From positions 133,977 through 197,976 of the forward strand of contig JAPKMW010000007.1 in assembly GCA_026645575.1 (NCBI GenBank): a DNA stretch of 64,000 bases. The letters are read 5' to 3'. Position 1 is the first letter of the stretch, and each line of letters starts with the position of its first letter. The notes beneath the pieces were generated by a model, which was given only the letters and a program-made list of their open reading frames with translations, ran no database searches and was not told where the DNA came from. Position numbers and translations under genes: made by a program. This document shows positions 18,012-26,247 of the stretch, in pieces. Origin of the DNA: Caldilineaceae bacterium. GTDB taxonomy: Bacteria; Chloroflexota; Anaerolineae; Caldilineales; Caldilineaceae.

Positions 18012-18590
18012 ATGACAAACCCCAAAATTGCGATCATCCTCAGTAGCACGCGCCAGAGTCGCTTTGCCGACAAGCCGGCGCAATGGCTCTACGAAATCGC
18101 CACCCAGCGCAGCGATCTGGATTTTGAACTGGTTGATCTGCGTGACTTTCCCATGCCCTTCTTCGACGAAGTGGCCTCCAATGCCTGGGCCCCTTCCACC
18201 AACCCCGTGGCCCAGCGCTGGCAGCAAAAAGTTGCCGAATTTGATGGCTACATCTTTATCACTGCTGAGTACAATCATAGCATTACGGCTGTGCTAAAGA
18301 ATGCCCTCGACTACGCCTACCCGGAATGGAACCGCAAACCCGCTGCCTGTGTCGGCTATGGCAGTGTTGGTGCGGCGCGCGCCATTGAACATCTCCGTTT
18401 AATCTGTGTCGAATTGCAAATGGTGCCGATCCGCACCGGCGTTCATATCCAGGGTGGCGACTTTATGGCAGTCTGGCAACAGGGCAAGAGTCTCAATGAT
18501 TTTCCCTATCTGCAACCCAATGTTGCCAACATGTTGGATGAACTGGCCTGGTGGAGTAAAACGCTTAAAAGTGCGCGCACCAATCCGTGA
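18012..18590 (+). CDS. NAD(P)H-dependent FMN reductase
   Basis: A 192-residue flavodoxin-fold reductase. The FMN-phosphate loop is ILSSTRQSRFADKPA and the flavin-contact motif is TAEYNHSITAVLKNALDYAY, both typical of the NADPH:FMN/azoreductase group. It transfers hydride from NAD(P)H to FMN or to quinones. AAGGATTCC precedes the ATG. It is followed 35 bp later by the truncated PPOX-type flavin gene; the two were probably an operon supplying reduced flavin. Confidence 0.85.
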   Translation: MTNPKIAIILSSTRQSRFADKPAQWLYEIATQRSDLDFELVDLRDFPMPFFDEVASNAWAPSTNPVAQRWQQKVAEFDGYIFITAEYNHSITAVLKNALDYAYPEWNRKPAACVGYGSVGAARAIEHLRLICVELQMVPIRTGVHIQGGDFMAVWQQGKSLNDFPYLQPNVANMLDELAWWSKTLKSARTNP

Positions 18591-18625
18591 TCACCAAGTT
18601 GGCGATTGCTCATAAGGAGACGACG

Positions 18626-18781
18626 ATGACCACAATCCCTGAATCCCACCGTGATCTATTGGCGACTGATGTCGCCATGTTGGCAACCGTCGGGCGTGAC
18701 GGTTATCCGCAAGTCACGGCCCTCTGGTTTTTGTACGATATTGTTTACTCAAGCAACTTGCTTATCAAACGATCAAAATGA
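18626..18781 (+). pseudogene. Truncated PPOX-type flavin/F420-binding protein
   Basis: The reading frame starts with a good AAGGAG site and reads like the first 40 or so residues of a pyridoxamine-phosphate-oxidase-like (TIGR03618-type) protein: ESHRDLLATDVAMLATVGRDG then YPQVTALWFLYD. At about 18740 the homology stops and the frame ends 13 codons later (51 residues against a usual 130-150). The break coincides with the 3' end of the DUF4276 gene on the other strand, and no remainder of the gene was found up to 20690. It is therefore a gene broken by insertion or deletion. Confidence 0.75.
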
Positions 18782-19338
18782 CGTGAAGCTTTTTGTACTT
18801 TTGCCGGCTCGATGATCTTCAGCAATTCAGCCGCATGATGAATCTTATGGTATTCACCTTTTGAGGTTAGTTTTGTGGCAGCAACCAAGGACAATTCCAG
18901 TTGCCCTTTAGCAACCTCTTCAACATTTTGATTACGGGAAAGTGCATTGACATTGAACTCTTTCCCGTAATACCGCTGAAGAGCTTGCTTATCTGCAAGA
19001 AACCATGCCTCCATCGTCTGCACCATAAGGTGGCACTGATCGACCTTAGCCGCTGATGGCCGTTGCCAGCGATCACGTTTCTGCAAATGAGTCCAAGGGT
19101 CATCTGTCTCATCGACAACCGCTTCGGCATCGACTAAAAGTAGATTTAAGGCAGTAGGATGAGTTTTTAGCGCACTCTTAAAATCATCGAAAGTTTGATC
19201 GCGCCCACCGCATGGAATTACCTTGACATTTTTCGATAATGCATTTTTGAAGAATTGCGCAAACCCGATCCGAAGAAGTTGCTTGCCAGTTGCCTGATCG
19301 CCGCCGCCTTCGACATAGATCCGCACTTCCTTTACCAC
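18745..19338 (-). CDS. DUF4276-family protein, probable TOPRIM-like nuclease partner of an ATPase
   Basis: A 197-residue protein starting with GTG at 19338 and overlapping the ATPase stop by 7 bp, so translation is coupled. The N-terminus (EVRIYVEGGGD) carries the Glu of a TOPRIM-like fold, CGGRDQTFDDF follows, and LLLVDAEA gives the acidic pair; MVQTMEAWFLAD is a further family block. DUF4276 proteins occur next to AAA ATPases in suspected anti-phage modules, analogous to OLD, Gabija and PARIS in which an ATPase controls a TOPRIM nuclease. Nuclease activity here is inference. The gene is visibly richer in A/T than its neighbours. Confidence 0.72.
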   Translation of the reverse strand: MVKEVRIYVEGGGDQATGKQLLRIGFAQFFKNALSKNVKVIPCGGRDQTFDDFKSALKTHPTALNLLLVDAEAVVDETDDPWTHLQKRDRWQRPSAAKVDQCHLMVQTMEAWFLADKQALQRYYGKEFNVNALSRNQNVEEVAKGQLELSLVAATKLTSKGEYHKIHHAAELLKIIEPAKVQKASRHFDRLISKLLE

Positions 19339-20555
19339 CGGTTCCCCCCAATCTCACCCATCCGCCATAAGTCGCCTAACGTGTATTTGACAAGCCAATC
19401 TTTTAAATGCTCTGCTTCAAGCCGTTGGATTTGGCTACCCTGCTCTGCACGCTCACAGACCAGAACCGTTTGCGGAGAGGTCAAGCTGGAAATTAACGTA
19501 TCAGAGTGAGTGGTGACAATTAACTGACAGCGGGTAGCGGCATCCGTCAACAGATCGGCGATAACGGGCATGAGATCAGGATGTAGGCCCAGTTCAGGTT
19601 CTTCAATACAGAGCAGCGGCGGCGGCTTGGGATGCCGAAGTACAGCTAACAAACAGAGAAAACGCAAGGTGCCATCAGAGAGCCGCATGGCTGGAATTGT
19701 AACTTGCTCTTTCTCCTGTAAGAACAACTGTACCGTGCCGCCCTCAATCTTCACATGAATGTCTGAAATACCATCATACAACTGTTGTAGGTCTTTCACC
19801 AGCTTTGTGCGGTAGCCTTGGGCAATCAAATTGTTCAGGATCAAAGCGAGATTACTTTCATCCACCCGTGTCGTCAAAAAGTCGTTGGGCATTGCCGCCG
19901 ATTGTGGCCGCCGTATTGGGCCGCGCTGACTCACATCCCAGTCGCCATAGAGATGGATGCTAGCAAAGGTTTGCCCGATAGTGGCAAGTTCCGGATAGAT
20001 TTCGCGATCTGTTCGCTGTGAAAGAATCGATTGTTCAGGGCTAATGTCTTCCCGCTGCAGCCGTCGGCGGCGGTAATCGCGATACGCCAATGGTTGCGCG
20101 TTGATGACTTGGGGGGCATCAATATTCTTAATATTCAATACAGGGTTGCCCCGTTGATATCTGTAAAAGAAATAAACATCTTCTTCGGCGCCAAGCGGAT
20201 GTTCGTTTTCGATGTACTCATCAATGACAGCAATCCGTGAGCCAACATCGGTGAACTCAATCCCATACCGCAAAGGGATTGGTAACTGCGGGTAGGAGAG
20301 GATTGCTTCTAGTTTTGCGGGCGCTATTTGCTGACCATTTTTATACAGCCATTCGCTGATCCCGCCCCCCGCGCGAATGGGCACTGTGAAATCGCTGGGC
20401 GTAGCTTGCAAAAGCCGAAATGCTTCAATGAGATTCGATTTACCCGCACCATTAGGGCCAACCAATACATTCAAAGGCGTTAAAGGCACAATGGCCTGCT
20501 GGTAGGATAAAAAGTTTTTAATCGTAAGTTGTGTAACTAAACTTTGGTTTACCAT
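19332..20555 (-). CDS. AAA_21-type (ABC/SMC-like) ATPase of a two-gene defence-like module
   Basis: A 407-residue ABC-class ATPase. Walker A is GPNGAGKS (residues 33-40), the signature is LSDGTLRFL, Walker B is LLCIEEPELGLHP and the H-loop is VTTHSDTL. There is no membrane segment, so it is not a transporter; the large insert between Walker A and the signature is typical of OLD/RecF-like ATPases. It is translationally coupled to the DUF4276 gene. AAAGGA precedes the ATG. By analogy with known ATPase-TOPRIM pairs it may sense an intruder and activate the partner nuclease (inference). Confidence 0.8.
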   Translation of the reverse strand: MVNQSLVTQLTIKNFLSYQQAIVPLTPLNVLVGPNGAGKSNLIEAFRLLQATPSDFTVPIRAGGGISEWLYKNGQQIAPAKLEAILSYPQLPIPLRYGIEFTDVGSRIAVIDEYIENEHPLGAEEDVYFFYRYQRGNPVLNIKNIDAPQVINAQPLAYRDYRRRRLQREDISPEQSILSQRTDREIYPELATIGQTFASIHLYGDWDVSQRGPIRRPQSAAMPNDFLTTRVDESNLALILNNLIAQGYRTKLVKDLQQLYDGISDIHVKIEGGTVQLFLQEKEQVTIPAMRLSDGTLRFLCLLAVLRHPKPPPLLCIEEPELGLHPDLMPVIADLLTDAATRCQLIVTTHSDTLISSLTSPQTVLVCERAEQGSQIQRLEAEHLKDWLVKYTLGDLWRMGEIGGNRW

Positions 20556-20686
20556 GGTGAATCCTTTTAGCAGACCGGCTACTATTACCCGAACTGATCT
20601 GTAGGATAAAGCGTGATGGATCGGCGAATAGAGTGCCGTTTCCTACCTTCACCTATTGTAGCATAGATGATGACAGTTGACGCATT

Positions 20687-22039
20687 TTAAGCATACAAAC
20701 TAATCCACGATCCCCATTCCGCTGCCTGACGCCGCACTGGCATCACGGTTTCCATCAAGGCCCCAAAGTCCCGTTCGACTGGACTGACAACGCCCAATGC
20801 TTTACCTACCATATATTGCGCGCCGACATCGGAATAGCAGTTGCCCCGCCCGCTAAACCCGGCCGCGCCGTAGATCTGCCGCTCTTCATCAAACAGTCCA
20901 ACCTCTGGAAAATCATCCGCTGTGAACGATTGCAGACCGCCCCAGCGATGGGTGATACGCACGCCGACCAGGTTGGGGAAAATCTTGGCAAATTCGGCAT
21001 CCAGCCGCTGCTGGTGGGCAACCGAGGGGCTGAAGCCTTCGGTCTCTAGCAATGGATGGGGTTGACCATCGGCGGTGAATTGGGGAAAGAGGCTATCCGG
21101 TTCTTCGCGTTTACGCCCGCCGCCAAAAAGGAGCCGATAGCGCCCATCGGCTTCGGGAATTTCCCGCCACCAAGCCATTGCCGCGCCAAAGCTGCCGGTG
21201 CAAGGGCGCACGGTCAGCGGTTCGGTGACAAAGACCTGCCCTCGTTCAGCGCGTAGACTACGTTCCCGCGCCGGGACTTGTTGCGGAGCCAGGGCATTGA
21301 GCGCCAGAAAGACCAATGGCGTGCTGACCGTTCCCTGGGCTGTGATCACTTCGCTGACATCACCCCGGCGGGTAATCCGCTGGACACGCGAATCTTCAAA
21401 AAGCGTCACCGTCGGTAAGTGCGCCACGCCCTGCGCCAGCCCCAGTACATATTTGCCGGAATGAAACTGTGCATCGGTCAGGTAGTTATAGCCGCCGGCA
21501 AAGAGTGGGTTGCCGGTACGCTGCAACGCCACGCTTTCATCCAGATATTCCACGGCAAAGCCATCTTCGGTCAGGAGTTCATACTCTTGTCGATAAGCCG
21601 CCAGAGTCGCTGCCCAATCCGGCATATCGCGCCGCGCCACAAAGGTGTAGCCGCCGACCGTGTAGTCGCAGTCGATGGCATAGTGTTCCAGTTGCGCCCG
21701 GATCAGGCGATGATTTTCCAGGCCAAGCTGCCAGAGCGCCCTCGCCCCGTCGCGACCATAGCGGCGAATCGACTCGACATAACTGGCGCCGCCGCCATGG
21801 TTGATGCTGCCCTGGTTGCGCGACGATGCCCCATCGCCCACCTGCCCGCCTTCCAAGATGATGGTTTTGACGCCTTGTTCATGGAGATAGTGGGCCAGTT
21901 TGAGACCGCAAATGCCGGCGCCGATCACCACCGCGTCGGCAGTGCAATTTTCCTCTAGACGTGGAAACCGGGAACGGGGCAGATCAAGCCAGTAGGGCAA
22001 GCCATAGCCGATTAAGGTGGGCGCAGTAGCCTGGGTCAT
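20687..22039 (-). CDS. FAD-dependent amine/amino-acid oxidoreductase (DAO family)
   Basis: A 450-residue flavoenzyme with an N-terminal dinucleotide fold (VVIGAGICGLKLAHYLHEQG), a second FAD block GDGASSRNQGSI and a C-terminal RITHRWGGLQ...GAAGFSGRGN region as in gamma-glutamylputrescine oxidase and sarcosine/glycine oxidases. It should oxidise a secondary amine or amino acid. There is no signal peptide. It is divergent from the peptide-importer operon, with nearly 500 bp between, and may share its regulation. Substrate unknown. Confidence 0.82.
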   Translation of the reverse strand: MTQATAPTLIGYGLPYWLDLPRSRFPRLEENCTADAVVIGAGICGLKLAHYLHEQGVKTIILEGGQVGDGASSRNQGSINHGGGASYVESIRRYGRDGARALWQLGLENHRLIRAQLEHYAIDCDYTVGGYTFVARRDMPDWAATLAAYRQEYELLTEDGFAVEYLDESVALQRTGNPLFAGGYNYLTDAQFHSGKYVLGLAQGVAHLPTVTLFEDSRVQRITRRGDVSEVITAQGTVSTPLVFLALNALAPQQVPARERSLRAERGQVFVTEPLTVRPCTGSFGAAMAWWREIPEADGRYRLLFGGGRKREEPDSLFPQFTADGQPHPLLETEGFSPSVAHQQRLDAEFAKIFPNLVGVRITHRWGGLQSFTADDFPEVGLFDEERQIYGAAGFSGRGNCYSDVGAQYMVGKALGVVSPVERDFGALMETVMPVRRQAAEWGSWISLYA

Positions 22040-22536
22040 GGGTGCATTCCTCTTTCTTTTGTGAATGGTTTGCGACGCAACGGCGCCCGCATTATACCTG
22101 TTCCCGTAAGGGTTGCCAATCGCTAAGGCGCTTTCAACGTAACTACTAACCCGTCCCGCGCCTAGGAGCGGTTGCCTCTTAGGCGCGCTCCCCTGAGAAG
22201 GGAGGGAACCGTGATGCGCACGACCGTTCCTCCCCTAAACTGGGGGACGGGAGCCCGCTGGGCGCGGAGGGGGTGGCTTGGTAGTTACCCTTCATAAGTC
22301 TTTACTACGCCGTACTCGGCAAATTTTTGCATTTGTAGGATAGCCGGCTTGTTGGTATAATGACGGAACTCCAATCAATCCAAATTGTAGACTGTATACC
22401 AACCGATGCCTGTGAGCCAATTGGCATGTTGACAGAGCTACAACTAAGCAAAGCAATCATCACCATTCATCATTCTCATTGGTTGTTCTTATGCCATGTC
22501 AGAATGCGCATTGTTCTTTTGCAAGGAGGAACCTTT
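22040..22536. other. Long divergent intergenic region: GC-rich palindromic block and promoter
   Basis: No gene is supported in these 497 bases. Positions 22135-22291 hold a GC-rich block whose ends (GTAACTACTAACC, GGTAGTTACC) and inner words (GGCGCGCTCCCCT, GGGAGGGAACCG, CGGTTCC-like) can fold back on themselves; it may be a dispersed palindromic element. The rest carries the promoter for the importer operon and a ~170-nt leader. Confidence 0.5.
22333..22361 (+). promoter_or_regulatory. Promoter of the peptide-type importer operon
   Basis: TTGTAG (22333-22338), a 17-bp spacer and TATAAT (22356-22361) preceded by TGG, giving an extended -10. The predicted transcript starts near 22368 and has a leader of about 170 nt before the binding-protein ATG. 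A GTATAC core (TGTATACCAA, from 22393) shortly downstream resembles half of the GntR operator at 3408-3426 and could be a regulatory site, but the match is partial. Confidence 0.6.
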
Positions 22537-24303
22537 ATGAAATCACAACTCACACGACGTCAATTTTTACAGGGTACGGCCATGACTGCGGTCGCGCTTA
22601 CCACCCTGGCTGGCTGTCAACCGGGGGCGGCCCCTGGTGCGCCGGCGACCGGCGGCGAAGCGGCAGCGCCCGCCGCCGGCGCCGAAATGACCAACGCCCT
22701 GGGTAAAGTCTTCCCAGCGGACGCCTTGCCCCTTGAGCAGCAGATCTGGCGCGAGAAAGTGGGCCAGACTGGCGGTGGTTTTGGTCACATTATGGAATCA
22801 CTCTACAATCGCGCCTTTGAGCATTGCGGCGGCGCCGAGACCTTGACTTCGCTCGACCTGGACTTTAACGTGGTGGGCGTAGGCGCTGAACGGTGGGAAG
22901 CGTCAGCCGATGGTTCCTACTGGGATTTCTTCCTGCGCAAAGAGTTGCAATTCAGCGACGGCAGCCCGGTGACAGCGCGCGATTGGGTCTATACCATGCA
23001 ATACTCCCTCAGCCACAACTATGACTTTGGCTGGTATTATTTCGACATTAAGAACGCCCAGAAGGTACTCGCTGGCGAATTGCCGCCCGAAGAGTTGGGC
23101 ATGGAAGCGATTGACGACTTCACCCTGCGCATCCACACCGAATCACCGGTGGCTTATCTGCCGGCGGTCTTTAGTTGGTTCCAGGTGGCGAAAGCGGGCA
23201 TTTGGGAAGATGCCGGCGAAAACTGGGCCTTGGACCCGGCGCGCTATGTCTCCTCCGGCCCTTACAAGCTGACTGAATTTAACCGTGACATCAACCACAA
23301 GTGGGAATTGAACACCAACTACAAAGGCGTGCGCATCCCCTATTTCACTGAAATTCGCGAAGAGACCATGCCCGAAGGTCTGGCCGCCTATATCGCCGGG
23401 GATGCACCCGGCTTTAGCGTCGGCCCCACCACGCCGCCGGCTGAATTACAAATCGTCGAGGCCAATCCGGTCTTGAAGGCGGAAATGGCGAAAGGCATTG
23501 CCATTAGCACCGACTATATCGGCTTTAACACCACCGGCAAATTCGCCCCGCTCGACAACCGCGATGTGCGGCTGGCGATCTGCAAAGCCATTGACAAAGA
23601 TACGCTGGTGCAGGAAATCTTCCGTGGCTATTCCTACACCGGCTGGGGCTTAATTCCTACCGGCTTCCCCAACAACCAGGATGAGACCTTGAAGGCGCTC
23701 GATCCCAATGTCTACGACCCGGAAAAAGCGCGCGAACTGCTGGCGAACGCCGGTTTTCCCGATGGCAAAGATTTCCCCACCTTTGAACTCTGGATCCGCC
23801 AGCCGAGTGAAACGCAACTGGCGCTCTGCGAAGCGATCCAGGCGCGCCTAAAGGAAAATCTGAACATTACCATTGAATTGCGCCCCTCGGATTTCCAATC
23901 CTTCACCGGCAACTTGAAGGAGAACGAGCCAATGTACTACGTCGGTTACGCTATGGACTATCTCGACCCGGCGACCTTTATGAATGTTTGGCGCTCGACG
24001 GGCCGTCACCCTCATAGCGACACCTCGTGGGATGAATTTTACACCGCCGCCAACTCCATCTTGGACGACCCGGCCAAGCGCTTTGAGCAACTGCGCGAGG
24101 CGGAAAAGCGGCTGGTTGAAAGCTGCGCCTGGTTCTACCTGCAACATCCCTACAGCGTCAGCCTCTCGCCTTGTAACCTCAAGGGCGAATGGGCAACCCC
24201 CAACAAGAGCGGCTTCCTCTTCAAAGGCGGCCCCGTCGGCGTCCCCAATGCCCGCGAAGGGGTCTATTGGGCCGAGGCGAGTTGTCGGGCCGGGGTGGCG
24301 TAA
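22537..24303 (+). CDS. ABC transporter substrate-binding protein, family 5 (peptide/oligosaccharide type)
   Basis: A 588-residue lipoprotein. The N-terminus has a twin-arginine motif (TRRQFLQ), a hydrophobic stretch and a lipobox (LAGC), then a Gly/Ala/Pro linker. The mature part shows family 5 features (FSDGSPVTARDWVYTMQY, YVSSGPYKLTEFNRD). Family 5 proteins bind peptides, nickel or oligosaccharides. I chose ATG 22537 because AAGGAGG lies just before it and the Tat signal begins there; an open frame extending to 22360 has no support. It heads the DppB/DppC-type permease genes. Confidence 0.88.
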   Translation: MKSQLTRRQFLQGTAMTAVALTTLAGCQPGAAPGAPATGGEAAAPAAGAEMTNALGKVFPADALPLEQQIWREKVGQTGGGFGHIMESLYNRAFEHCGGAETLTSLDLDFNVVGVGAERWEASADGSYWDFFLRKELQFSDGSPVTARDWVYTMQYSLSHNYDFGWYYFDIKNAQKVLAGELPPEELGMEAIDDFTLRIHTESPVAYLPAVFSWFQVAKAGIWEDAGENWALDPARYVSSGPYKLTEFNRDINHKWELNTNYKGVRIPYFTEIREETMPEGLAAYIAGDAPGFSVGPTTPPAELQIVEANPVLKAEMAKGIAISTDYIGFNTTGKFAPLDNRDVRLAICKAIDKDTLVQEIFRGYSYTGWGLIPTGFPNNQDETLKALDPNVYDPEKARELLANAGFPDGKDFPTFELWIRQPSETQLALCEAIQARLKENLNITIELRPSDFQSFTGNLKENEPMYYVGYAMDYLDPATFMNVWRSTGRHPHSDTSWDEFYTAANSILDDPAKRFEQLREAEKRLVESCAWFYLQHPYSVSLSPCNLKGEWATPNKSGFLFKGGPVGVPNAREGVYWAEASCRAGVA

Positions 24304-24306
24304 TGC

Positions 24307-24383
24307 TGACAAGGTGACAAGGTGACAGGGTGACAAGGTTGTGTAACTTCACCCTGTCACCTTGTCACCCCCTCACCTTGTCA
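24307..24383. repeat. TGACAAGG-word hairpin between binding protein and permease
   Basis: Left arm is tandem TGACAAGG/TGACAGGG words (24307-24340), right arm the mirrored CACCCTGTCACCTTGTCACC words (24345-24383). The transcript can form a stem of about 30 bp between the two cistrons, 16 nt before the permease ATG. It may hold back RNA decay so that the binding protein is made in excess. Confidence 0.75.
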
Positions 24384-24399
24384 TAGATAAAGGAAGTCT

Positions 24400-25335
24400 A
24401 TGTTCGAATACATCGTCCGCCGCGTCCTCGGCATTCTCTTTACGCTGCTGTTGCTCTCGATCTTCACCTTTGCGTTGTCGCGCACAGTGCCGGGAGGGCC
24501 GTGGATGCAGGGGGCGGAGATCCCGATGAGTGAGAAGCAGGTGGCGCAGTTTAAAGCCAAGTATGGGTTGGATCAGCCGGTCTGGCAACAGTATCTGGTC
24601 TGGTTGCGCAATGCTGTGATGCTCGATTTTGGCACCCCCTTTTCGGCGCCGGAAAAGTCGGTGACGGCAATTATTCGCGATCTGTTGCCTTATAGCGCAC
24701 TGGTCGGCGGGCTGGCGGCGACGCTAGCGGTGACGTTGGGCATTACGATTGGGTTGATCGCGGCCAACCGGGTCAACACCTGGTTTGATCATGGGGTGAC
24801 GATCTTTTCGGTCGGCTTTGGCATTATTCCCAGCTTTGTCTTGGGCTTTATCCTGGTTTACATCTTTTCGGCCAGACTACGTTGGTTGCCGGCGGGGGGC
24901 TGGGGTGGGCCGGATCATCTGATCCTGCCGGTTGTGGCCTATGGGCTGCCCGCGGTGGGTGGGGTGGCGCGCTGGACGCGCCAATGTGTGCTGGAGGGCA
25001 TTCAGTCCGATTATGTGCGCACCGCCAAGTCCAAAGGGCTGGGCGGGCGGACGATCATGCTGCGTCATGTCTTGCGTAATGCCCTGATTCCAATGGTCAC
25101 CTCCTTTCTGCCCATGTTCCCCGGCATGATGACCGGCTCGATTTTTGTAGAAAAAGTCTTTGGCCTGCCGGGGTTGGGCAGTTGGTTTGTCCTCTCTAGC
25201 ACCAACCGTGATTACCCGATGGTGCTGGGAATCACCATTTTCTGGGCAGTCTTGATTATGACCACCTATCTCATCACCGATATTCTCTACGGCATCATTG
25301 ATCCACGGGTCCGCGTGGCAGGAGAGAGACGATGA
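24400..25335 (+). CDS. ABC permease, DppB/OppB type
   Basis: A 311-residue inner-membrane permease with about six hydrophobic segments, starting MFEYIVRRVLGILFTLLLLS. The conserved loop that docks the ATPase is present (SDYVRTAKSKGLGGRTIMLR), and the C-terminus has the typical VFGLPGLGSW and GIIDPRVR. The stop overlaps the next gene's start by 4 bp (ATGA). Together with the binding protein and DppC-type partner it forms a peptide/oligosaccharide importer. A ribosome site AAAGGAAG precedes the ATG. Confidence 0.9.
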   Translation: MFEYIVRRVLGILFTLLLLSIFTFALSRTVPGGPWMQGAEIPMSEKQVAQFKAKYGLDQPVWQQYLVWLRNAVMLDFGTPFSAPEKSVTAIIRDLLPYSALVGGLAATLAVTLGITIGLIAANRVNTWFDHGVTIFSVGFGIIPSFVLGFILVYIFSARLRWLPAGGWGGPDHLILPVVAYGLPAVGGVARWTRQCVLEGIQSDYVRTAKSKGLGGRTIMLRHVLRNALIPMVTSFLPMFPGMMTGSIFVEKVFGLPGLGSWFVLSSTNRDYPMVLGITIFWAVLIMTTYLITDILYGIIDPRVRVAGERR

Positions 25336-26228
25336 CGGCAGCAGCGGCCAGTGCGACCATCACGGTACGCGAAAAACCGATCAAAGAGATCAGCTATTGG
25401 CAGCGCGCCTGGTGGCGTTTTCGGCGCAATAAGCTGGCGCTCTTTGGCATTAGTTGGGCGTTACTTACCCTCTTTGTCGCCCTCTTTGTCCCTTTCTTGA
25501 CCCCCTACGACTATGACAAAATCGACCCACAGAATGGGCTGGCCCCCCCCAGCGCCGAACATTGGATGGGTACCGACAACCTGGGTCGCGACCTGGCGAC
25601 GCGCATTATGTATGGCACGCGTCCCATGTTCCTCGTTGGCGTGGTGACACAGATCATTGGGCTGGCGATTGGTGTGCCGCTGGGCTTGATTGCGGCTTAT
25701 CGCGGCGGCTTTTTTGATTGGCTGATCACCCGGCTGATCGACATGTTCTCGGCGCTGCCCTGGTATTTGATCGTCCTCTACCTGGTCATGGTGCTGGAGC
25801 CAAGCTTGCGCAACTTGATGTTGGCGATGAGTATCACCGGCTGGGTCGGTTCCTGTCGCCTGATCCGCGGGATGACCTTTTCGATTCGGGAGCGCGATTA
25901 TATCGCCGCGGCGATTGCCCAAGGCGTGCCGCAGAGTCGTATCATTATTCGCCATGTGCTGCCCCAAGTCGCGCCGCTGATTCTCTGGGGTTTTGCCGCT
26001 GGTATTCCTACGGCCGTCTTTGCTGAAGCGGGTCTCAGCTTTATCGGCATGGGCATCCGCCCGCCGACGCCTAGTTGGGGCCGTATGTTAGGCGAGGCCG
26101 GCCAATATATCGGCTACTGGCCTCACATGTTTTTCTTCCCGGCGACCATGATCTCGCTGACCATCCTGGCCTTCCAAGGGCTGGCCGATGGGCTGCGCGA
26201 TGCATTGGATGTGAGTGTGCAGGGATGA
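25332..26228 (+). CDS. ABC permease, DppC/OppC type
   Basis: A 298-residue inner-membrane permease. The N-terminal OppC-type segment (WWRFRRNKLALFGI) precedes the first membrane helix. EHWMGTDNLGRDLATRIMYG is the usual periplasmic block, and the ATPase-docking loop is IRERDYIAAAIAQGVPQSR. The 4-bp overlap with the upstream permease indicates coupled translation. No dppD/dppF-type ATPase gene follows, which is unusual for this class; the energy subunit must be encoded elsewhere. Confidence 0.9.
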   Translation: MTAAAASATITVREKPIKEISYWQRAWWRFRRNKLALFGISWALLTLFVALFVPFLTPYDYDKIDPQNGLAPPSAEHWMGTDNLGRDLATRIMYGTRPMFLVGVVTQIIGLAIGVPLGLIAAYRGGFFDWLITRLIDMFSALPWYLIVLYLVMVLEPSLRNLMLAMSITGWVGSCRLIRGMTFSIRERDYIAAAIAQGVPQSRIIIRHVLPQVAPLILWGFAAGIPTAVFAEAGLSFIGMGIRPPTPSWGRMLGEAGQYIGYWPHMFFFPATMISLTILAFQGLADGLRDALDVSVQG

Positions 26229-26247
26229 GAGTCCAGTAAAGCGCATT

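Noticed and set aside
22360..22536. 59-codon N-terminal extension of the family 5 binding protein
   Set aside because: It would begin inside the promoter -10 box and would bury the Tat signal; AAGGAGG supports ATG 22537.
24307..24383. Regular TGACAAGG words considered as a CRISPR-like array
   Set aside because: Words are 8-9 bases, contiguous, without spacers, and mirrored as a hairpin; no cas gene is present.
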